A stretch of DNA of 64,000 nucleotides from Rosa chinensis (taxonomy: Eukaryota; Streptophyta; Magnoliopsida; Rosales; Rosaceae). A program made the translations under genes and the position numbers. Numbering within the stretch: the first letter of the stretch is position 1; each line of letters opens with the position of its first letter. Below the pieces are notes generated by a model that was not told where the DNA came from, made no database searches, and worked only from the letters and a program-made list of their open reading frames with translations. Where the stretch lies: the NCBI RefSeq assembly GCF_002994745.2, contig NC_037093.1:10156400-10220399 (forward strand), written 5' to 3'. This document shows, one piece after another, positions 44,348-54,391 of this stretch.

Positions 44348-45646
44348 GAGTTAATTAGATCTAAGTCCAAAACTCACAACCTATATTAGATGTAGTCCGG
44401 ATGAATTTTTTTATTAATCGCAGTCCTATGACTCAGCTGCCACATTGGATTTATTTCTTTTTTTATCTTTCTGATTCAACACCTAAATTTTTCATTCCTA
44501 ACATACCCTTATTTAATATATTTTGTACAATAAACAGTAAAAGCCAATATATTAATGGGAATCCTAAATTATTGCAATCTTGTTAATGTAAAATTAGCAA
44601 ATTTAATGTATTGACTTTAATTTATATTATCAGTTTCTTCATTGAATTCAAAAGATGAATCTATATATATTAAGATATTATTCTTCCTTGATCTTGCCTA
44701 TCACACATTGTCTTCTTCTTCTTCTTCCTCCTCCTTTTTTCTACCGAATCATCGTTTTTTCCCTCTTCTTGTTCCATGCATATCCTATTTCCAACACATA
44801 CTTCTCATTTCTCTGTTTATTTCTAGCTTTTTCTTTCACATTAGTATTTTTTTTTGTGGCTTCTCCCTTCTTAGATCATTTTTATGTCTCACTAACATGA
44901 CATCTTCAATTCGCAGCTATCTTTATCATAGATTTGGTAAGAAGTTTTTGCTTACCTTTAATATAGAATCGATTATGGTCTTATAGGTAAGATTTTTCCT
45001 AGAATTTGATTAGACATTTTTATTTCACATTTACATGCCTTATTTATAGGTAAGATTTCACAAGTTAAAAAAAAAAAAAAAAATCAAGTTTCTCTATATC
45101 TCTATATCTAAGGTTCTCTCATTATCTCACATTTTCTCATTCATACATTTTATCTTTTAATTAGGTATAAGTTCTATATATCATATTTGTACCTTTTGAT
45201 TAGATTGGGAACATATTCTATTTTTTTTTTCCTGCTTCATATGTCCAGGTAGATTAAATCTCTACGATACAACTTTAAATACCTATTATATAGATACAAA
45301 TGAAGCAATAATGTTTGAATTTTTGTTCTAATGTTTTTCATCCTATAATGTAGGTATATAAGTATTAGACCTACATCTTAGGTATATTGAGTTTAGATGA
45401 ATGCATTTAGTCTTCTTTGTCTGAAAATTATTTATTGATGAATTGCAAATTTTGGAATTTGAATTTAAAATTTAAAATTAAGCTAAAATTGTGATCTAAT
45501 TAGTGAATTTGAAATTATTTACCTTATTTGGTTCTAAGGGCAAATTGGACTATAAAAAAAAGCAAATGGACCGCAATTAACAAGAAAATATGCGCGGACT
45601 ATATCTAATTTTTATATAACAAAAAAGACTTGAATCGAATTAACTC
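44348..45646. mobile_element. Mutator-like element (1.3 kb) with 9-bp target duplication
   Basis: Ends are GAGTTAATT...AATTAACTC with about 100 bp of imperfect inverted repeat (AGATGTAGTCCG and TTAATCGCAGTCC versus AGATATAGTCCG and TTAATTGCGGTCC). Flanks TTCTTTTTT (44339-44347) and TTGTTTTTT (45647-45655) match at 8 of 9 bases, the length expected for MULEs. The inside is AT-rich with a CTT-rich stretch near 44710-44740; no transposase. Confidence 0.68.
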
Positions 45647-45655
45647 TTGTTTTTT

Positions 45656-45908
45656 CTCACCCTATTAATTTCTTACACTAGATTTTACAAATTGTTTGAC
45701 ATGAAACCCACCAACCAAGAATGGGATTAGGTCTACCTGAGTGGATTTTTTTTGTCAGTGTGATAGTTAGCTTAACTTATGTAATAACATACATAATGTA
45801 TTAATGGGTTTCACCTTTGTTTGTGAGCTTAGTGGCTTTCGGCTAGCCTATGCACTTTGTGTGTTTTTTGCTGTTAACGTTTGGATCCGTTGGATCTCTA
45901 GTTAGCTT

Positions 45909-45952
<44 letters not shown>

Positions 45953-46615
45953 CACGAGATGTATAGTGGTTCGTCTCCCGCTTTAGCGGGAAACTACGTC
46001 CACTTGAATGTGTACTAGTGTGTCGAGCCTTGCGGCCTAACAAGATTACAAGAGATGTAATGGGATCATGTTTAAGTGGGAGGAGGCATTCCTTTTATAG
46101 GTGAAGGAAGCCATCTCCTTTACATGGTTTTCGATGTGGGGCAAGCAACCACCATTTCTAGTCTAGAAAGCCTATTTGTGAGGGCATGTTGGCAAGGCCG
46201 GAAAGGTGGCTTCCCGGCGACGGATTTGTGACTTCCGGATACCGTGGCGTAGCTTGAACATAGGGCTACAAGATGCAAGTGGTGGTTGGATCCCATGAGG
46301 GTGTTGTTTATGCTTGGTGAGGTAGCAAACTAGCCTTGCTAGTAGAGGTATCTACATTTGCTATACTTTGATCTTTGTGATGTTACATGTGTGGCAGGTT
46401 CTATTCAGTGGTTAGTATGGAAGTACACCAATTGCGGTCCTAAGCAGATGTACTAATTGATTGGTTGGATTATATATGTAGCTTTATTTTAGTCAAGGTT
46501 TAGTTAGTATAGGCTAGTAGTCATTTTCTCAAATGTACAGGCTATTATAGAATGGGTGTTATTTGCTAGGGATTTGTTTTCCGGTTAGGCCGAATAGGCA
46601 AACCAACGTTTATTG
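45656..46615. other. Unassigned region with AG microsatellite
   Basis: Contains (AG)n at 45912-45949 and a GC-richer block (45950-46330, CTCCCGCTTTAGCGGG palindrome near 45977) that resembles LTR sequence, but I could not find matching ends or target duplications. No ORF of interest. Confidence 0.4.
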
Positions 46616-46702
46616 TGTTTGCATAATCTACGAACATTAATCAATAGGAACCAAGATTGGAGTTAGTGCATGCATAAATGGATTTTTTTTTTATATATAT
46701 AT
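46616..46702 (+). repeat. Promoter unit of the peptide family, left part
   Basis: TGCATAATCTACGAAC, AATCAATAGGAACC, then a T and TA run; interrupted by a solo LTR at 46703 and resumed at 49775. Confidence 0.7.
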
Positions 46703-48276
46703 TGTAAGACCTCGGAAATTTGTTATTAATTCCTAAATGTTTCCTGGGATTAATAAAGTGTTCGTTTGTACGATTTCGTGGTTCGAGGGTGGAGTGGAAT
46801 TATTTTCGGACGAATAATTATTCGAAGTGCACGTTTTTAGGGGGTTCACAACGGTTGACTTTTCATACATTAGGATTCTGTGGAAACTTCCTTCACGAAA
46901 ATCGTAGAACGCATCGATACGAGTTCGTGGACATGTGGAATGCAGAAATCGGATTTCGTATGAGAAAGTTATGAGCGATTGAAATTTGGGGAAAATTCTA
47001 TAAACATAAGAAAATTCTGGATTTTTTCATAAATCCCAAAAGTTCTGAAAATCTCATTTTCTCCCCCAGAATTCTCTCTGTTCTCTCTCCTCCGTGCGAC
47101 CCAACCCTAGACGAAACCCGGCTCCCGACCCAACTCATTCTCTCTCCTCCGGCCACCTCCGACGACAGGACAAGGCAAGGAACATTCAGACTAGCATCGT
47201 GAGCCGCCTTGTGGTGGTTGTTTGTGCCGTGGTTCGCCGAAAACAGCGGATCGGAGCGCCCAAAGTTTATGCTTTAGGGATCCGACCGTTTTTCCGATCT
47301 CCGACGACTTCCCGGCCGATTTCTTCACGGTTTTGGAATGTCCTTTTCCTGCTGATCATCCCCATATAGGCCTTGCATCACGATTTGGTGTGTGAAGCAA
47401 AAGATCAAGGTGTGAAGCTTTCGACGGCTCTGGTTGAATCTAGAAACGTGATCAGACGACCAAGATTGATCCAACTTCCAAGCTTGATCTAGGACGATAT
47501 AGACCGAATCTCACTTAGCTCCAGGTATGAAGGTGGCTCATCTCTTCACGTTGAACATGTTTGTAGTTGACGACTTTTGCATCGGAGGTGGTTGACTCGT
47601 CGTTGACCACCGCCGTTGACCACCTGCTGACCCGTAGCTTGTGGCGGCGCGTCAGACCATATTTTTGTGTTCTGTTTTCAGTTTATGCATGTACGCATTG
47701 ATACGGTCGTTTTTATATATTATAAGGTTATTTTAGAGAAAGTTGGTGCATTTAGGGTTTTAGGGTTTTCGATTCGTTTTGGTTTTTGATCCGTGAGGAT
47801 TTGGCCATCCGATCGACTTGTAGTTTTGATTTAGTGATTGTAGAAGTATTCTGAAGACGTTGGATGGTCTCGGATGAGGATCCGACTATTGGATCGTCGT
47901 ATAATTGTGTTTTGTGAATTGTGTATTTTGTGTTGTATTGAGTGTGGCCTTGATTTGGTTAGGTGATTGATGGTTTGAGTTGGCGGACGATTGTGAATCG
48001 TATCTTGGCTGTTAGAGAAGATGCAGCAGGATTTGGAGGTGAGTAAATCTCACGGTGTTTCGGTTGATAATTAGTTATGTTTTATTTTAGTAGATTTAAT
48101 TGTTAGTATGCAAAATCATATCTATCAAAATAAATTATTTGTTTTAAAATATATGAACTTGATCGACAACGGTTCATGGGTAAGTTAAAACAAGGTTTTG
48201 ATATAAAATTATTTTCGAGTAGTTAATTTATAAAACTATAATTGGTATTAGTGGTCATTCCTGCGTGAATGACTAC

Positions 48277-48311
<35 letters not shown>

Positions 48312-49774
48312 CTTGGAATATATATATTGATTGGCGTGTTATCGAGTGATGAGATGATTGGAATGGATTGATTTTTATTCAAGCTTTTATTTCCGCCTGT
48401 AAGATGTTGAATAATGAATTGTTGCACATGTGGTGAGAAAGTTATCCTGTATGTTGCAAATTTTGGATTTAGGGTCGACGTAGTGACCGGTATGAGGGAA
48501 TCGGATGCTCTAATCTTAGGCGGATGATGGGCTACGATTAGTTGAGGGAATCATATGCTCTAATCCTTGGGTGGATGATGGGCTACTATTGGTTGAGTAT
48601 ATCAGATGCCATAACCTTGTTCGGGTGACGGGCTATGATTGAGGCGAGTGTATCGGATGCCATAACCCTAGGGGGTGACAGGCTACGATTGAGGTGATGT
48701 ATGTTACCTTTGAGAGGTAACGATAACGAGTTATTTTGTGAGATTGTGTATTCGGAGTTGATGGGTGAATTCTTGGTTTTAGCGTAAGTTGTGTTATCTA
48801 TCTATTTATTTTCCTTTTTCATTTCTATTGTTGATCTTTAAGTAATCTCTTGAACTATGTTATATGCAAGGATTACTGTCTTTTGAATTGTTTGTTTTTA
48901 AGTAATCTCCTGAACTAAGTTATATGCAGGGATTACTGTCTTTTGAATTGTTTGTTTTTAAGTAATCTCCTGAACTAAGCTATATGCAGGGATTACTATG
49001 ATTTTTATTATTTGTTCTAATGTGAATTCTTGAACTAAACTCTATGCAAGGATTTATATGATTTCTTTTGTTTGTTTTCATGTGATCTCCTGAACTAAGT
49101 TTCTATGCAGGGATTACTGATTTTGCTTAATTCTTATTGTGCGTACAGTTGTGGGTTGTGATCTGTAGTGATTGGGAAATGAGTTGTGAGGTCATTGTTT
49201 TTGACAAATGCTTTATGTTGAAGGGAAGTGAGTGTGATTTGTCATTGTGATGATATGATATGATATGAACTTGATGTTTGGTTGTGTTTTATGGAATTAA
49301 ATATTGTTACTTTAATTATCTCACGAGCTGAGAAATTATAAGCATGAGTGACGTGAGTCACTTTAATTGAGTTTACTCATACGGGCTGAAAGGCTTACCG
49401 GGTTTGTTTTGTTCAATCCCGGTGCACTATTCTATGGTGTAGGGTTTATTGTGCAGGTTTGAATATCGAGTGATCATTATCAAAGCTGAGGTGTACGTTC
49501 GATGGCGTGGACGTGGAAGGGTGCTCTTTGTTTTAAGTCTTCCACTTGGTAGTGAGTTGTGGTGTGTGTGTTTACTTATTGAATTGTCATTCAGTTTGAT
49601 TTGTAAACTATCTGTAATGTAATATGTGACTCTAAAGAACGAATCGGTATTGACATTGTGAGTTCAGTTTTTTTGTTGCTTAGTTTAAATGAAAAATTTT
49701 CTATATGTGTTTTCTCGTGTTTGTTCTCGCGTTTCGGATTTGAATTTTCTTTATTCAAAATTCAGGGCATGACA
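46703..49774 (+). mobile_element. Solo LTR (3.07 kb)
   Basis: TGTAAGACCTCGG...GGGCATGACA with perfect 5-bp target duplication TATAT (46698-46702, 49775-49779). Shares the GTTGACTTTT / AATCGTAGAAC / GAAAGTTATG core with the solo LTRs at 35522 and 52843, so it is a related long-LTR family. Internal tandem repeats at 48491-48700 (~61-bp unit) and 48841-49140 (60-bp unit). No coding domain. Confidence 0.8.
48841..49140. repeat. Tandem repeat, five 60-bp copies
   Basis: Unit around TCTCCTGAACTAAG...ATGCAGGGATTACTG, exactly 60 bp for the first four copies and increasingly diverged to the right. Confidence 0.85.
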
Positions 49775-50119
49775 TATATTGGATATGCATAATCCCTTGT
49801 CTTAATCTTTTCCTTATTTTCATACCAATTACAAGGTAAGTAAAATTGTCTTCGATTCTGTTATTAAATCCATTCAAAATATTGTTAGTTATGAGGGTTT
49901 GCCTGATTGGTAAATCATGGATTTGTTGTAATAAACTTGAACTTTTACTCTGTTTGGTATCTATATATATATAAGAGTCCTCTAGGCCTATATTACGTAC
50001 CAGCCAGTACTCTTTTGCAACTCTTAATTTTTCATCTAATCAAAATGGCTATGAAATCGAGTTCTGAAAATTTTGGTTACATTGATGATTTATGGATTAT
50101 CGGCTGCGAGCTTGCTTAG
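49775..50119 (+). pseudogene. Promoter unit with a 24-codon micro-ORF
   Basis: Intact-looking promoter (TATATATATAAGAG near 49961-49974), leader, and ATG at 50045. The ORF reads MAMKSSSENFG then YIDDLWIIGCELA and stops at 50119. Same architecture as 31636 and 32084; no signal peptide or SAPSPGAGH motif. Confidence 0.6.
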
Positions 50120-50231
50120 CTAGCTATTTATGAATTTGATTACATTGATTATATGTATGTGTAACCTATGAACATTAATCAATAGGAACCAAGATTGGAG
50201 TTAGTATATGCACAAATGGATTTTTTTTTTT
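50120..50231 (+). repeat. Promoter unit fragment before the gene-fragment element
   Basis: TTTGATTACATTGATTATATG through AATCAATAGGAACC to the T run; the unit resumes after the inserted element at ~51822. Confidence 0.65.
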
Positions 50232-50943
50232 GGGTCCTTGACCCATAACCCGAAAATCAGCAAAAATTATCCCATTTACCCCACCAACAGATTTTTGTTC
50301 CCACCTACCCAATTTAACACCAAATGACGATTTTGCCCTTAAATCAATTAATTAATTACATCCACAGCCACTCTATCTCTCTCCTCCTCCGATCCGATCT
50401 CTCTCTCTCTCTCTCTCCCTCTCTCCCTCTCCCCCCATCCAAAATCTGATTCCAGTGCCGGACATATCCAGCCACGCTCAAATAGCACCTTGCTCTGCCC
50501 CACCGCAGATCAGTCCTCTCCGACGAGATTCCCCGGAGCATCTCCAACTTGCCTTTCCTCCAGATCCTCAACGTCATCGAAAACAAGCTTACCTCCGTGT
50601 AGCTAGGTCGGAGTTCCGGTTAGTGCAGCAAGCTCAGAGTTCGTGCCATCCATCGCCGGTGGCCAATTCGTGCTGAAGATGGAAGTTGTCGGTTGCTTGG
50701 CTTCGCCGATCATGAAATCAAAACCACAGCTCATCTCTGGCGGGAATTGGCGATCGAGCTCAACCTCTGGTGCTCGACCCAGGCTCTCCGGCCTCGACAC
50801 AGGCCGGTGGTAGAGGAGAAGATGGGTCTGGTATGCCGGTGGTGGAGGAGAACCACGATTTGGAGCCCAGAGCTTTTCTCTGGGTGCCCAAATCTTTTTT
50901 TTTTTTTTTTTTGCGCTATAAATTGGTTCAGAAGCCCAAAATG

Positions 50944-50974
<31 letters not shown>

Positions 50975-51571
50975 CTACTGGGGCAATAGAGGCCTCTTAA
51001 AGATCTATTGGGGGGGCAATAGACGTATATTGAGGGGCAGTAGATGTTTTGAATTGATGTAATCTCCTTATTTTTTTTCTTTAATCAAACTTTTATTTAT
51101 CTAATTTTAAGAAATAAATGGGTATTAGGGGGCAATATATATCTATTGGGGGAGGCAATAGACGTCTATTGAGGTGCAATACAGGTTTATTCATGTGGCA
51201 ATAAACCTCTCCAACCCTATATAAGATCTACAACAACCTCTTTAGAGACTTCCGGTGAGGTTTCTTAAACCTCTATTGCCCCCCAATAGACGCCTATTAG
51301 GGGGCAATAGAGGTCTATTGAGGGGTAATAGATGTTTATTGGGAGCAAAAAAACTTTCCGGTGAGATTTTCAGTAAATTCCGGTGGGCAGTGGTAGGTGA
51401 TCGGATTCCGGTGGCCGATGACCTGATTTCGGTGACCAGTGACTGGATTCCGGCGAAAGTTGACCGGATTCTTGTGAGAGTTGGCTGGATTCCGGCGACC
51501 GGTGACCAGATTCCTGTGAAAGTTGGCAGGATTCCGCGCAACCGGTGACCGGCTCCTGCGAAAGTCTCCTA

Positions 51572-51606
<35 letters not shown>

Positions 51607-51780
51607 AGTAACAAAGGGGTGAGGGGTAAAATGGTATTAAAAAAATTTAAAACAAAAACAATAATATTAATGGGGTATTAGGGAAGACTCCCTTAGAGTG
51701 TATTGGGTAAGAGGAAATTAAAAAAACTTAATGGGGTTAGTGGGATAAAAATCCCTAGAAATGGGGTAAATAGACAAAAC

Positions 51781-51785
<5 letters not shown>
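50232..51785. mobile_element. Gene-fragment-carrying element (Pack-MULE-like), fullest copy
   Basis: Inserted inside a promoter unit. Left end GGGTCCTTGACCCATAACC...ATTATCCCATTTACCCC; the right end read in reverse gives a weakly similar TTTACCCC...ATCCCACTAACCCC, suggesting degenerate terminal inverted repeats. Inside: CT microsatellite, a captured LRR fragment (50525-50601), a segment reading PGSPASTQAGGRG, poly-T and poly-A runs, the CAATAG/CTATTG cluster and a GACCGG minisatellite (51395-51570). The target duplication is lost in T/TA runs. The array units carry only its right part. Confidence 0.5.
50525..50601 (+). pseudogene. Captured LRR-protein fragment
   Basis: One frame reads DEIPRSISNLPFLQILNV then IENKLTSV and a stop. 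This is the consensus of a plant extracellular leucine-rich repeat (IPxSISNLPxLQxLxVxxNKLTG) as in receptor-like kinases and proteins. Only about one repeat is recognisable, with no start or kinase domain. Confidence 0.55.
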
Positions 51786-51821
<36 letters not shown>

Positions 51822-51827
<6 letters not shown>

Positions 51828-52083
51828 ATGCATAATCCCTTTTGTTAATGTTTTCCTTATTTTCATATCCATTACAAGGTAAGTAAGCTTGTCTTTGACT
51901 ATGTTATTAAATCCGTTCAAAATATTGGTAGTTATGAGGGTTTACCTGATTAGTAAATCATGGATTTGTTGTAATGAACTTGAACTTTTAGTCTTTTTGC
52001 TACCTATATATAAGAGTCTTCTATACCTATATTACCTACTGCCCAATACTCTTTTGCAACTCTAAAACTTTCACCTAATCAAA
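51822..52083 (+). promoter_or_regulatory. Promoter and leader of peptide gene copy 4
   Basis: Same block as the array copies with more differences; TATATATAA at 52005-52013. Preceded by a long TA run (51785-51821). Confidence 0.75.
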
Positions 52084-52458
52084 ATGGTGTTCAACCCAAG
52101 TTATGAAAAATTTGGTGCTCTAATTCTTCTCCTTCTGTTTAGTTTTAATCTTTTGGCAACCCAAGCTCGACCAACAAGCAATTCCAACTTGGCTACGCTG
52201 AGGATTGGTGGCGGATATGTTGGTACTGGAGGACGGTACTACAACTCTATTCCGAGTCCATCATCACTGACGAATAAGGACTTGGAGACAAGCATTGATA
52301 TAGCACATCCAAGACAGGCACGTGGTGGCATACCACATCCATGCCTAGGACAACAAATCCCTTATTTGAACCCATCAATAATTGGAAGGATTAAGCAGTC
52401 TGCACCGAGCCCTGGTGCTGGACATGGTGGTGGTGGTGGTGGTGGGGGTGGATATTAA
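52084..52458 (+). CDS. Small secreted signalling-peptide precursor, PIP/CEP-like, copy 4 (diverged)
   Basis: 124 aa, about nine amino-acid differences from copies 1-3 (for example V14I, S33N, L73P-type changes, a Cys in the prodomain, and the last residue Tyr instead of His). The signal peptide and SAPSPGAGH core are unchanged, and length is identical despite the polyglycine codon run. That pattern fits selection on the signal sequence and mature motif while the prodomain drifts. It lies outside the array and its spacer carries the fuller upstream element, so it is the closest view of the pre-array arrangement. Confidence 0.73.
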   Translation: MVFNPSYEKFGALILLLLFSFNLLATQARPTSNSNLATLRIGGGYVGTGGRYYNSIPSPSSLTNKDLETSIDIAHPRQARGGIPHPCLGQQIPYLNPSIIGRIKQSAPSPGAGHGGGGGGGGGY

Positions 52459-52842
52459 CTTGGCCATTTATGATGCTGGGATTATGGGACAGCAGTCACA
52501 ACACAACATTTTAATAATTCAAGTGATATATGAGATATATGGTGAATCAATAAGAGGAAAATATCAACCCTCATGTTACCCAAAAAAGCCAATCTTTAAT
52601 TCATAATGTTGTCCTATAATATGGATTTCTTTACGGTAAAAATATTTTTTCATCATTTATCATCTTTTTAAATATGGTATAGCATATATACAGCATTTGT
52701 TTTTGGTTTTCTGCATTAGAAATTTAGTATACCATAATTGATTAGTGTTTCATGCATGTGTGTTACTGCATGTAAGTAATCATGCGTGTGTGACACTGCC
52801 TAGTAACCAAGTGAATATTCATTACATATCCATGACACTTGC
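52459..52842 (+). other. 3' flank of peptide gene copy 4
   Basis: Homologous to 2414-2797; cut at CACTTGC by a solo LTR. Confidence 0.6.
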
Positions 52843-53843
52843 TGTAACGTCCCGTATCTCAATTACCCGTTTACTAGTCATTTGGACGGTAAACAACCTT
52901 TATTTTCACTTTTACTATCATTTCAGTACGTTTAGTGGCCCTAAAAGTCGAATTTTTGTTCGGGTCAAAATTTGAGAAAATTTCCTTCATGAAAGTTGTA
53001 GAGGACGTTAAACCGAGCGCGTGCATATGTGGTACGTAGGAATCGGAGTTCGTATGCGAAAGTTATGAGTGAAATAAGGAAGTTACTGTTCATGGTAAAT
53101 TTATATATATTGAAATTTTACTGTGGTAGGTTTCCAAAACCGGAAACCCACCCTTTCTCTCTCTTTCCCTTTCGGCCTCTATCTTCCTCCTCTCAATTCC
53201 CGGCCGTCCGGCCACCTGGGGACGGGTCACCGATCATCACTGGCGCGCCTACTCCCCCTCTTCACGCTAGTACCCGTGAGTCACGCCAATTTGGCCGGAG
53301 AAACGAGAATCGACGGCGAGAAGCAAACTGTAGAAGATTGGGGTTTTCCGGCAATTCTTTCTTTTCCGGCCGTCTCCGGCCACCAAACCGGCGTCGAAGG
53401 CTCGGTTTTCGACGGTGATCATTTCCCCTAAGGCCTTGCATTCCAATTTGCCGTGTAGAGGCAGAATCGACAACCTAGGGTTCTTGAATTTCTGGGTTTT
53501 CTTCACCGGTTGATTTCGACTGTTTCAAGATAAAATTAGATTGTGTTGTTGTTGAGAAAAAGATTGGGCGTGTTGAGTAGTTGTTGATGCCGAAATTTGG
53601 TGGCCGTCGGCGCGTGGGCCCCACGCGCTGTCACTGTAGGTTGCGCGTGGAGGCGCGTAGGGGTGCTTTTTAATTTCAATTTTTAGCTTATTAAATTCTA
53701 TAATTGTTGTAGAGGTTAAATATGTGATTTTGGTTAATTTTGGGAGAAGTTTGACATGGATTATGAATTTCCGAAGTTTGGGAGTTTCGGTTGTTGAATT
53801 GTGGGAATCCGACCTTCGGATTTCGCTTGTTCCGATATGGAAT
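52843..53843 (+). mobile_element. 5' part of a solo LTR, interrupted by element B
   Basis: Starts TGTAACGTCCC, same family and sense as 35522-38135, inserted after CACTTGC of the gene flank. About 1.0 kb is visible before element B; the remainder should lie beyond the right edge. Confidence 0.7.
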
Positions 53844-54338
53844 TGTACCTACATACGCTAGAACGAGCATAATTAGCTATAATGAGCCACGCTCATTGTA
53901 CCGCCGGAGGTACCAAATCTCACCAAGGGGATGACCTGCGAAGTCATGGCCAGGTGGGCTACCGCTCGAGGCCCGGACCGCCCCCAGATCACCGCTGACG
54001 CGCCGCGTCAAGATAGCATCAGAAGCCCCTGACGCTGGGAATCGAAGCACAGCAGTCCCACATCGGAAACAAGAAGAAGATCAACCCCTTCCTCGCCTAT
54101 AAAAGGTCCTCTCCTCTCTCCTCATTAATTACACAATTACTACTCATTTATTGTTATGCTGCGCATACAGTGACTGACTTAGGCATCGGAGAAGTGAAGA
54201 CCGCCCAACGCGGTCTCCCTCTGACGCCCTGTCTATCGTGTTGCAGCAACAGGAATCACCTAATCCTAGGAGTAGCGGTCCGCCTACCGGACCCGCGTTA
54301 AGCAAGGAATCGGCTACCGCCAGACTTGAGCATTAACA
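53844..54338 (+). repeat. 5' LTR of element B
   Basis: 495 bp, TGTACCTACATACG...GAGCATTAACA; TATAAAAG at 54098-54105 followed by a CT-rich leader. Confidence 0.85.
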
Positions 54339-54391
54339 TTGGCGCCGTCTGTGGGAACCCTTGAACAAAAGGTCATCCTGCCACAGTCACC

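Noticed and set aside
44642..44986. Hydrophobic Ser/Phe/Leu-rich frame of 114 codons
   Set aside because: Derives from a CTT/T-rich stretch inside the MULE; low complexity, no recognisable domain.
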